Below, in pieces: positions 13,900 to 30,446 of a stretch of 60,325 bases of DNA. The translations under genes and the position numbers were made by a program. The notes below the pieces were generated by a model. It ran no database searches and was not told the DNA's origin. It worked only from the letters and a program-made list of their open reading frames with translations. Source of the DNA: Thauera aminoaromatica S2 (GTDB lineage Bacteria; Pseudomonadota; Gammaproteobacteria; Burkholderiales; Rhodocyclaceae); contig NZ_AMXD01000005.1 in NCBI RefSeq assembly GCF_000310185.1, positions 1-60,325 on the forward strand. The letters are read 5' to 3'. Each line of letters opens with the position of its first letter. Within the stretch, counting starts at the first letter, position 1.

Positions 13900-15392
13900 G
13901 CCGCCACCTCGTACAGCGTGTCGTAGACCGACAGCGCGGGCAACGACACAGTGACCGCCGGCATGGGCGTCTGGCGCGGCGCAAAGCGCGCCTCGAGTCC
14001 TTCGAGATCGGGCAAGGTGCCCGCCTGCAGCAAACCCCCGAGGATCTGCGCGAGTTGGACCTCGCACGCGCCGCGTGCGGCCAGATCAAGCAGCCCCACC
14101 ATGAGCTTGCAGGCCTGGCGCTCGGGCAAGGTCTCGACCAAGCGCTCCCAGGTCTGCCGGTACTCGGCGCGGGGGAACATGTCGTCGCGCAGCGCCCAAC
14201 GGGCAAAGGCGCCGGGTTTGCGCTTGAGCGCGGGCAGCAAGTGCCGGTAGTCGAGCTGCTTGCCGCGCCGCTTGCCTGCCGGCACCGCTCCGCGCGCGCT
14301 CTCGAACACGCACACCCCGCCCAGCCAGCCCTCGAGGCGCTCGGGGTAGAGGCGAAACTGGAGCCGATGGCCGATCAGGCGCGAGGGCACGCTGTAGAGC
14401 ACGCGGCGGATGCTGACGGTGCTGAACTTGGTCACGCGCGCCTCGATCTCCTCGTACTCGCTGGTCCGGCGCATGGGGAGCTCAGCGAGCTGGCTGCGCT
14501 CTTCGGCCAGCCGCGTCTGGATGCGCCGGTTCAGGCGTGTGACGACCTCTGCGACGAACCGCTGATAGTCGGCTGTGGTGGCGAACTCGCGGTGCCCACG
14601 CAGCAGCAGCGCCTGCTCGAGCGCGCCCTTGAGGCTGCCTTGGCGCGATTCAATGGCGCCGTTCTCGTGCGACTGGCCCAGATTGTTCCGGCTCGGACGC
14701 AGGCCATAGTGCCGGCACAGATCTTCGTAGCGGCGCGTGAGCGTTTCCGCTTCGGCCAGGTTGTTGAAGGCGGCCGACAGGCTGTCGGTACGGTGTTCTT
14801 CGGGCACCCCACCCAGGGCCCACAGGGCATTCTGCAGACCCTGCGCCAGGGCGGCGAAGCTCTCGCCGCCGCACACGAGTTCAGCATGGCGCCAGCCCGA
14901 GTACGCCAGCGCGAACTGGTATAGGCGATGCGCGAAGTGTTCGCCGCCCACCGTGATCCTGAGTTCGTCACACACGGTGAAGTCCGACAGCGCCAAACGG
15001 CCCGGCGGATTGGCTTGCGAGAAGAACACCTCCTTCTCGTGTCCGTGCTCGGCGCGCCACATGCGGATCCGCCGCTGCAGGGTGCGCAGCACCCCATCGC
15101 CGAACACCTCACCGTGACGGCGCTGCAACTCCTCGAGCAGGGTTCGGCCCTGCAGCCCGGGTTCGCGCTCGAGCAAGGGCACCAGCTCCTGCTCCCAGAC
15201 GTCCGCCAACGGATCGGCGCGCGTCCGCCATGTCCTCGGTCCGCGCTGCGACGGCAACCCGTCAGCCTGCTCGATGCGCCGTGCTGAGCGCACGCTGATG
15301 CCCATCCGGGCCGCCGCGATCTGCTGCGTCGCCTGCCTTCTTGCTTCCTTGTATTTGCGCACTTGTTGGTCCGTGATCTTCTTGCCGGGCAC
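13896..15392 (-). CDS. istA: IS21-family transposase IstA
   Basis: This 498-aa DDE transposase has an N-terminal helix-turn-helix (residues about 1-60, including AAARMGISVRSARR) and an rve-type integrase core. Candidate catalytic acids lie in LSDFTVCDEL, in EHRTDSLSAAF and in the Glu of SHENGAIESRQGS. A C-terminal domain of Mu-transposase type follows. Both genes read in the same direction as the predicted CRISPR transcript, so read-through from this element could drive the array segment to its left. Confidence 0.95.
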   Translation of the reverse strand: MPGKKITDQQVRKYKEARRQATQQIAAARMGISVRSARRIEQADGLPSQRGPRTWRTRADPLADVWEQELVPLLEREPGLQGRTLLEELQRRHGEVFGDGVLRTLQRRIRMWRAEHGHEKEVFFSQANPPGRLALSDFTVCDELRITVGGEHFAHRLYQFALAYSGWRHAELVCGGESFAALAQGLQNALWALGGVPEEHRTDSLSAAFNNLAEAETLTRRYEDLCRHYGLRPSRNNLGQSHENGAIESRQGSLKGALEQALLLRGHREFATTADYQRFVAEVVTRLNRRIQTRLAEERSQLAELPMRRTSEYEEIEARVTKFSTVSIRRVLYSVPSRLIGHRLQFRLYPERLEGWLGGVCVFESARGAVPAGKRRGKQLDYRHLLPALKRKPGAFARWALRDDMFPRAEYRQTWERLVETLPERQACKLMVGLLDLAARGACEVQLAQILGGLLQAGTLPDLEGLEARFAPRQTPMPAVTVSLPALSVYDTLYEVAA

Positions 15393-15516
15393 CGAGCGCC
15401 TCCCAACGCCTGTCGTCAGAAGAGCACTCTATCCCTCGCTTCCGGACCTTCCCGGCTGCAGATCCAACCGGCCAGGATAGTTGTCGTCGACCGGTCAGGT
15501 TAATTGTCGCCGGCCA

Positions 15517-16066
15517 CATGAAGCAGCTTCAATGAGGCCACGGCTTATTGCCGTGGATGACTTTTCGAAGGCTGTCTAATCTGCTTACGTTCGCAAACGC
15601 TTCAATGAGGCCACGGCTTATTGCCGTGGATGACGGCGCGCCCGCTGCCGCCGCACCCGAAGGCCAGGAGCTTCAATGAGGCCACGGCTTATTGCCGTGG
15701 ATGACCTCCGAAGAACCCGACAGGTTCCGAAACCGAAACCCAGCTTCAATGAGGCCACGGCTTATTGCCGTGGATGACTGCGCAACAGGTCGACGACGGC
15801 GACTGCGAAACGGCGCTTCAATGAGGCCACGGCTTATTGCCGTGGATGACCCCGGACGGTAGTAAGACGGAAACGACGACGACTACGCTTCAATGAGGCC
15901 ACGGCTTATTGCCGTGGATGACGGGAGCCGGCCAGACGCGGGAAAAGGCGGGGCCTCCGCTTCAATGAGGCCACGGCTTATTGCCGTGGATGACCCGCTT
16001 TCGCGAGGGGTACGTCGAAGTGCCCCGCAAGCTTCAATGAGGCCACGGCTTATTGCCGTGGATGAC
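15517..16066 (-). CRISPR. CRISPR array, leader-proximal segment (repeats 102-109)
   Basis: The segment starts with the right part of the IS21-split spacer, followed by eight intact repeats (15526, 15599, 15670, 15743, 15815, 15887, 15959, 16031) and seven intact spacers. It directly borders the leader and cas2, so these are the most recently acquired spacers. They are the only ones still in uninterrupted connection with the leader. The newest spacer (15995-16030) contains a 12-bp sequence that is the inverse of the leader's first bases. Confidence 0.98.
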
Positions 16067-16292
16067 AGCCCCTCGCGAAATCGCCTGTTTCTGCTGAAGA
16101 TTTGGCGCTTCTTGCGAGGGCTGTGTGCGCATACGTTCCTAGGCGTTCGAGTCAAGCAGAATAGTACCCGGCAGCTGGGGGAAATGCTCCATGTTTTCAA
16201 TTCCCTGCGACGTTGCGAGCGCTGGCCGAGGCAATGTTTGGCACTGGAGCGCTCGCGTCCGCTCGGCGGGAAGGAACGCGGCCTCGGAGGCG
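16067..16292 (-). promoter_or_regulatory. CRISPR leader between cas2 and the array
   Basis: This is a 226-bp non-coding stretch, less GC-rich than its surroundings, between the last repeat and the cas2 stop. On the minus strand a candidate promoter TTGACT (16150-16155), 16 nt, TATGCG (16128-16133) points into the array. The bases next to the repeat, CCCCTCGCGAAA (16069-16080), recur in inverted form as TTGCGAGGGCT (16112-16122) and in the newest spacer. These motifs may guide spacer integration. The assignment rests on position, the promoter-like sequence and repeat decay at the opposite array end. Confidence 0.7.
16215..16256. repeat. Inverted repeat downstream of cas2
   Basis: Nine-bp perfect arms GCGAGCGCT and AGCGCTCGC are separated by 24 nt, between cas2 and the array promoter candidate. 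There is no T-run, so it may be a protein-binding site or a weak terminator for the cas operon. Confidence 0.45.
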
Positions 16293-16583
16293 TCAGACGA
16301 TGACGGAGGCGCGTTCGACCGGGGTGAAGTTGCGGCCCAGGCTGGTGATGTGAGGCGCCACCCTGTCGGCCGGGCCCACGTCCATGAGGACGACGTGATC
16401 GTCGGCGTGATGGATCATGCCGTCAAGCAGAGCGATCAGTTCGGCATGACGTTGCCGGTTGAGTCGGCATTGGAAGACGGAGAGCTGAACCCACTCGCCA
16501 TAGCCTTTCATGATCCTGAAAATCCGCCGCCAGCGTTTCGGGTCGCGGATGTCGTAGGTCACGACGTATAGATGCTCGTCCAT
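16293..16583 (-). CDS. cas2: CRISPR-associated endonuclease Cas2
   Basis: This 96-aa protein of the Cas2 ferredoxin-like fold bridges two Cas1 dimers in the spacer-integration complex. The N-terminal beta strand VVTYDIRDPKRWRRIF carries the conserved Asp. The middle GEWVQLSVFQCRL and the C-terminal HVVLMDVGPAD are typical. It lies 4 nt downstream of cas4-cas1 and is the last gene of the operon, next to the leader. Length is normal. Confidence 0.97.
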   Translation of the reverse strand: MDEHLYVVTYDIRDPKRWRRIFRIMKGYGEWVQLSVFQCRLNRQRHAELIALLDGMIHHADDHVVLMDVGPADRVAPHITSLGRNFTPVERASVIV

Positions 16584-16587
16584 CGGT

Positions 16588-18309
<1,722 letters not shown>

Positions 18310-18460
18310 CTTCTGGTTCCTCCGGTTTACATGCATTGGCAGGGCGTCGCAGCGACCGATTGCGGCGGTCTTGGCGAGCAGGCGTCGATCGAGCCGGCCG
18401 GCGATGGAAATAGCCGCAGGGAGAACGGCTGGCGCGGTGCAGGGGATGTGGTGGGCCCTT

Positions 18461-18524
18461 CGCGCGCAATGAGGCCGCGGCGCTGGAGGGTAGGGCGCCG
18501 CGGAAATGGAGTCCGGATTGTCAA
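18461..18524 (-). repeat. CRISPR-repeat-like hairpin element A inside the cas operon
   Basis: On the + strand, CAATGAGGCCGCGGC (18467-18481) matches bases 5-19 of the terminal CRISPR repeat exactly. The stem is CCGCGGCG (18475-18482) with CGCCGCGG (18496-18503) and a 13-nt loop, against 5 nt in the array repeat. On the minus (mRNA) strand it starts with TTGACAATCCG and ends in CCTCATTG, in the same order as the crRNA repeat. It lies about 150 nt upstream of cas4-cas1. It is closely related to element B at 18817-18882. Function is inferred only: crRNA-like RNA, Cas6-type processing site or a mobile hairpin. Confidence 0.7.
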
Positions 18525-18552
18525 AGAGCTTGTTCGGTGTGGAGTCCGATCG

Positions 18553-18825
18553 TCAGGTGCGGCGCAATCGCTTGCCTGCCGTCGTCAAGCGATACTTCTG
18601 CAGGCGACTGTTGGGTTTTTCCGGGATGGTCGGCGTGATCGCACCGCGCTGGACGAGCCGTCGCACCGCCTCGTGCAGTTGGCCGGATGGTCTGTTGCGG
18701 CCGAGCGCGCGCGCAAGCTCGGCTTTGCCGAGGGGGCCGGCGAGCAGTGCGGCCAGCACTTGCGACTCTACCGGCGACTCTACCGGCGACTCTTGACCCT
18801 GAGGGCGGTATCGCTTTGCGCACAA
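18553..18825 (-). CDS. Small winged-helix protein between csb2 and cas4-cas1
   Basis: This is a 90-aa ORF whose start is a TTG (18825) overlapping hairpin element B; an in-frame stop lies eight codons upstream and no good Shine-Dalgarno is seen. Residues about 20-88 resemble the winged-helix tail of RecG-like/AlbA-type ATP-binding proteins: an ESPVESPVES linker, then LGKAELARALG, and TIPEKPNSRLQKYRLT near the end. It could be a stand-alone DNA-binding regulator or the remnant of a larger gene. It is not a standard cas gene. Hairpin elements A and B flank it on both sides. Confidence 0.5.
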   Translation of the reverse strand: MCAKRYRPQGQESPVESPVESQVLAALLAGPLGKAELARALGRNRPSGQLHEAVRRLVQRGAITPTIPEKPNSRLQKYRLTTAGKRLRRT

Positions 18826-18882
18826 TGAAGCCGCGGCACCCGGGGATCAGGGAGCCGCGGAACGTGAATGTCGGATTGTTAA
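18817..18882 (-). repeat. CRISPR-repeat-like hairpin element B inside the cas operon
   Basis: This is a second copy of the element at 18461-18524. On the mRNA strand it starts TTAACAATCCG and ends GCTTCATTG. The stem pairs CCGCGGC (18831-18837) with GCCGCGG (18854-18860) and has a 16-nt loop. Compared with the array repeat (CCACGGC with GCCGTGG), both arms changed together, so pairing is kept. It sits between the csb2 stop and the small winged-helix ORF and covers that ORF's possible start codon. Confidence 0.7.
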
Positions 18883-18895
18883 GGAACGCGGTGAT

Positions 18896-23613
<4,718 letters not shown>

Positions 23614-23617
<4 letters not shown>

Positions 23618-26304
23618 GGAATTGCCTCCGTGCCTGCATGAAAACTCCGGGCTTCGGTTTCCAGCAACGGGTCTGCAATCCGCTCACCGTCCCGTGAGGA
23701 ACGCTGGTCCGCCGCGCGTAGCAAGGCTTCCATCCAGGCGAGCGCAAAGGGGCCGTGCCGGTGCAACAGGCCCAGCACGCGCTCGGTCCAGCCTGCGCCA
23801 AACGCCTTGCCAAGTCCTGCTTCGGCAAGGCTTAGCGAGACGGTGAAACCGGGCAGGTGATGCGGTGCTCCATTGGCGTCGCACAGCCGGATGGCGGGCA
23901 CTTCGTCGCCTTCCTCCACACCGCGCAGCCGTGCCCTGGGTTTATTCATCTTCTGATCTGCGGGGGCTGCGTGCCAGGCCAGGCGCAGCTTGCCGTGATG
24001 GCTGCACACCACGTAGGCGAGCAGGTCGAAGTGGTGGGCGTCGAGCGCGAGGATTTCCTGTTCCAGCGGGCTTGGCGGGCCTTCGGGTGCGGTTCGTTCC
24101 GTGGCGGTCACGCCTATCTGTCGCAAGAGTTCTCGCCAAGGGCCAAGGAGCGCAGGGTGGTCAGGCTCGTGGCGTTGCAGTACCGAAAAGAGGGCCAGAA
24201 CGGAGATCAGTTCGTGGCGGAAACCAGGACGGTGACTGCCATCTGGCATGGGATACAACGCCCGCCCGGTGTGCCATGCTTGTGGTGGCGCTTTGGCAAG
24301 ATCGTCGCATGGTGGGCGACCAGGAAAATCCTTGCGAATGGAACCGCCAAACGCCGGGAATACTTTGCCCGCGTCGTGCCAGCGGCCAGCCAAGTCGAAC
24401 AGCTCGGCCAATTCCCGGTCGAGTGCCGATGCGATTGTGCGCGCCAAGGCGCCGGTTTCGCTTCCGTGGGTGGCAATGGTCTTCCATGGATAAGCGCTGA
24501 GCGATTCGTCGTCCTGGCTGGCATCGGCGAGTTCCTCCTGTCCCGGTGTCTGCGGTGACGGCAACGCGCATGCCTGCCTGTTTTCCGGCGCCCAGCCCGT
24601 TTCCGGATCGTAGCCACCGCATTGTGCGGCCACCAGCACGGTCTGGCCGGGGTAGAGGTCACGCCGTTCGGCGACGCGCCATACCCCTTCCAGCCAGTCC
24701 CAGGTCCAGGCGCGCATGCCCTGCTTGAGCCGGGGAGCCTTGGTGCTGGAGGTTTCCTTGCCGCAGAGCCAGTCGCGCGCCTTGAGGAAAGGGACGGAAC
24801 AAAGCGCCTCGCGCGCGGGCCGCAGCATGGCGTCGGGTGTGCCATCCTTGGCGATGTCTACCCAGAACACCGACAGATCGCGTTCTTCGCCTGACCGGAT
24901 AAAGCGGCTGACGTCGATGTCGGTGCCGGTGAGGTCGGGCATGGTGTCGAACAGCTCGTCCATCTCGTGGCGCAGCAACAGGTTCTTCGGGTCGAAGGGA
25001 TAGAGTCGCGGCAACAGTTCGGGATGTCGCTCCTCGAAGGCTTCGAGGTGGATTGGTGCCACGTCGTCGAGCCTTTTCAGCGCATCACGGGCCGCATCCA
25101 GTTCCTCCTTCGAGTACGGAGCGGCGGCCTTATCGTCTTTAGGCGCGAAGTCGACGACATGGACCTGTGCCTGGCCGCCCCAGCGCGCGCAGCGGCCGAA
25201 ACGCTGTACCAGGCTGGGCCATGGCGCGAGGTCGGTGAACAGGACGGATGCGGAAATGTCGACACCAGCTTCCACCACCTGAGTGGCGACGATGATGCGA
25301 TCGGTGCCGGGAGCGCAGGCTTTCCGGTTAAGGAACGCTGGGCCCCATTCCCGGCGTTCGTGGGGACGGAAGCGGCTGTGGATTAGGCGGATATCCGTGC
25401 CGCCCAGTGATTTGTCCTTCTGCAACTGCGCGTACAGTTCGACGGCACGCTCGACACGGTTGACTACCACCAGGGTAGGGCCGGCCATTCCCCTGCCAGC
25501 CGCGAGATGGGCTTCGGAGATGCGTTGCGCAAACTCTTTGCCCATTGCGGCAGTTACTACCTGGCAGGGTTTGCTCACGCCCTCCCACAGGGAACCGCGA
25601 CGGCGCTGTTCGCTGATCGAAAGCAGGGGCAGGCTGGCTGCCAGTTCGGCAGTGTCGGGACTTTTTTCCAGCCAGCCGCGTTGGAGGGTGGCGCTCATCC
25701 ACCAAGTCACGCAGGGGCGCCGCCGCCTGTCGTCGTCCTGTTCCCGGAATGCCTGCAGCTGGCCGGCAGTGGCCAGCCCGACGTCCATCAACTGCACTTC
25801 GTCTAGCACCCACAATGCATCGTGGTTGAGCAGGCCGAACTCCATCGGCCATCGCGCCCGTGGCGAACCGTAGCCGCGGTTCATGGCGCGGGAGAGAAGC
25901 ATGTCCTGCGTGCCGATGAGCACCGCACATTCTTCCGGGTACAGATGCCATTCGCCTCCGTTCGCACCGCCCATCAGCAGATGCACGCCGACCTTTCCGG
26001 CATGGTCCGATTTGCCGTCCCACAGCACACCCATTGTTTCCAGTACTTGCTGGGCTTCGTGTGCGGTCTGTTCGACCAGCACACGCATCGGCAAGCACCA
26101 GACTAGGCGCCGGGGCCAATGGTCTTCACCCTGCCGGATGCGATTCCATGTCCATGCAGCAAGAACACCGAGCGTCTTGCCAAAGCCAGTGGGAACGCGG
26201 ATCAGGCGGTTGCTGCATTCGCTTGCTGAACCGAGTTCGACCTGCCAGAGATGAGGGGACAAACCGCCCGAGATGGTGTGCGCGAAGGTGTGGTATTCAC
26301 TCAT
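23614..26304 (-). CDS. cas3: CRISPR-associated helicase-nuclease Cas3 (HD domain at C-terminus)
   Basis: This 896-aa protein unwinds and degrades target DNA after Cascade binding. The helicase comes first: Walker A PTGFGKT (38-44), DEVQ box (168-171), SAT (204-206) and motif VI QRFGRCAR (367-374). The HD nuclease follows: His 613, HD at 643-644 in GRWHDAGKVF, FRHEL near 697 and SHHGK at 768-772. This order is the reverse of most type I Cas3 proteins and is known from type I-G. All key motifs are present, so it looks active. The start overlaps the stop of a small upstream ORF by ATGA. Confidence 0.95.
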
Positions 26305-26507
26305 GCGAGTGCTATCTCCATCGGTACGTTATGCAAGCATGCTGAAATGCTCTTCGCTGGATGTTGGCTCATGCAACTGCATCTGTGCTTGAGCGGATCT
26401 GAGCGGGGTGGAAACCGGCAGATGACTGTCGCTGCAAGTGAGGGGGGACGACTGGTGAGCGCAGCGATCTTGCCCAGACGTGCAATGAAGCAGCGGTACT
26501 TGAGCAT
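26301..26507 (-). CDS. Uncharacterised 68-aa ORF translationally coupled to cas3
   Basis: ATG 26507 is preceded by a strong GGAGG six nt upstream, and the TGA overlaps the cas3 ATG (ATGA), the same arrangement used by the other effector genes. The product is basic and Cys/Pro/Ser-rich with no recognised domain or membrane segment. Codon bias is weaker than in neighbours after the first 20 codons. It may be a real small protein or a leader ORF that sets cas3 translation. Its first codons overlap a weak CRISPR-repeat-like sequence. It lies 31 nt after the WYL gene. Confidence 0.4.
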   Translation of the reverse strand: MLKYRCFIARLGKIAALTSRPPSLAATVICRFPPRSDPLKHRCSCMSQHPAKSISACLHNVPMEIALA

Positions 26508-26538
26508 CACGGGCCTCCGATACGAGTTGTCCTCGGCA

Positions 26539-27549
26539 TTATTCGCCCGCCGGTGACTCAGGGAGTGAGCCTGCGGCCGGGGCTTCCGCCGGTCGGTAGC
26601 GTGCCGCCGCGCTATTGAGGCGCCGGGCGATTTCGCTGCGCAGCTCTTCCGGGGCGACGACTTCCACTTCCGGGCCGTACTTGAGGATGTCCATCAACAG
26701 CTCGCGCGCGTCGGAGTACGGTACCTGCAGTTCGTAGGCGTCGCCTTGCCACTGGCCGATCTGATCGGGGTGCCAGGTTTCTGCCTCGACCCAGCGCGCG
26801 GCGTGGGCGGTGAAGCGCAGCACCGCCCATGCGCGGGCGGAGCCGGCGAAGATGCCGAAGCTGGCGCCGAGCTGGCGGTCCAGTTCTGCAGCGGGAACAT
26901 CCTTCGCCTGCACGTCCAACTGCCGGGCGGAGGTGATGCGATCCAGCGAGAAGATGCGCAGATCGGCGGCGCGCTCGCACCAGGCGAGCAGGTACCAGTT
27001 GTCGCGGTAGCGCACCAGGCGCTGGGGGTGGACCGTGCGGGTGGTGCTGCGCTCGTGTGCGCGGCCGATGTAGTCGATGCGGAGTTGCTGCTGGCCCAGT
27101 GCGGCGGCTGCCACGATACCGAAGCGCTCGGGGTCGACGTCGCGCCGCGCGACGCTGCGCAGGAGCACGCGCGTGGTGACGGCTGCGGCGGAGGTGCCGC
27201 CTTGCTCGAGCAGTCTGCGGATGCGCGCGCGCAATGGGCCGATGTACGGCGAGAGCAGGCCGGGCTGCACCTCTTCCAGCAGTTGCTCGCAGGCGAGCAG
27301 CGCGTGGAGTTCGGATTGGTTGAACCACAGGCCGGGCAGCTCGAACTCGGGTGTGTCGGAGGCGTAGCGGTAGCCGTTGGTGTCGCGGTCGTAGGTGATG
27401 GGCGCGCCCATGTGCAGGCGCATGTATTCGATGTCGCGGTTGATCGTGGCGCGCGAGGCGTCGAGCTCGTCCATCAGGCGGGCGAGCGAGGGCGGCTGCC
27501 GGGACTTGAGGCAGCGATGGAGACGGAAGATGCGTTCGGCACGGTTCAT
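26539..27549 (-). CDS. WYL-domain transcriptional regulator upstream of cas3
   Basis: This 336-aa regulator has an N-terminal helix-turn-helix (RIFRLHRCLKSRQPPSLARLMDEL, residues about 4-60) and a WYL domain (about 150-230, with RLVRYRDNWYLLAWCERAADLRIFSLDRI), followed by a WCX-type C-terminal extension. Proteins of this type bind nucleic-acid or nucleotide ligands and commonly regulate CRISPR and other defence operons. It is on the same strand, 31 nt ahead of the small ORF and cas3, so it is probably the first gene of the cas operon. The start MNRAERIF fits the family; the frame is open for 43 codons more. Confidence 0.88.
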   Translation of the reverse strand: MNRAERIFRLHRCLKSRQPPSLARLMDELDASRATINRDIEYMRLHMGAPITYDRDTNGYRYASDTPEFELPGLWFNQSELHALLACEQLLEEVQPGLLSPYIGPLRARIRRLLEQGGTSAAAVTTRVLLRSVARRDVDPERFGIVAAAALGQQQLRIDYIGRAHERSTTRTVHPQRLVRYRDNWYLLAWCERAADLRIFSLDRITSARQLDVQAKDVPAAELDRQLGASFGIFAGSARAWAVLRFTAHAARWVEAETWHPDQIGQWQGDAYELQVPYSDARELLMDILKYGPEVEVVAPEELRSEIARRLNSAAARYRPAEAPAAGSLPESPAGE

Positions 27550-27794
27550 GGCGGGAGGACCGGTTTCGTACCCGATGCGAGTCGGCGCGGGAATGATGTT
27601 TGAATCATTGCCGAGGCCCGGGGGCGCGGGCAAGCAAATATCGAGCGCTCGAAGTGCGAGCGCATTTCCGCAATCCACGCCCGGCGGTTGGCCGGCGCAG
27701 GGAAGGGCCGTGACGGCAGAGGCGGCAAGGCTGAGAGTGGGTGTCGCGTGCTAACATCGCACGTTTTGGTAAACGCGGCCCGTCCGCTCCCAGC
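27550..27794. promoter_or_regulatory. Divergent promoter region between the WYL/cas operon and gyrA
   Basis: These 245 nt separate the minus-strand WYL start from the plus-strand gyrA start, so promoters for both must lie here or nearby. The region contains the palindrome GAGCGCTC within ATATCGAGCGCTCGAAG (about 27646-27662), a candidate operator. No clear consensus promoter was found. Confidence 0.4.

Positions 27795-30445
<2,651 letters not shown>

Positions 30446-30446
<1 letters not shown>

Larger units (their letters stand above)
13032..15516 (-). mobile_element. IS21-family insertion sequence, complete, inside a CRISPR spacer
   Basis: This 2485-bp element carries istA and istB. The ends are imperfect inverted repeats: the left starts TGCCCAGCGTCAATTA and the right, read inward, TGGCCGGCGACAATTA. 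Each end has a second internal copy of a CAATTA..CCTGGCCGG-type motif with a period of about 23 bp, as is usual for IS21. The 6-bp duplication CATGAA flanks it (13026-13031 and 15517-15522). Removing the element and one duplication rebuilds a 36-nt spacer between two intact repeats. Confidence 0.95.

Noticed and set aside
4231..16066. Three separate CRISPR arrays
   Set aside because: Identical repeats and exact target-site duplications show one array split by two insertion sequences.
16215..16256. Rho-independent terminator after cas2
   Set aside because: The 9-bp inverted repeat has a 24-nt loop and no T-run, so it is listed only as an inverted repeat.
18461..18882. tracrRNA for a type II or V system
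   Set aside because: No Cas9 or Cas12 is present; the operon is type I-G, so repeat-like elements cannot be tracrRNAs.
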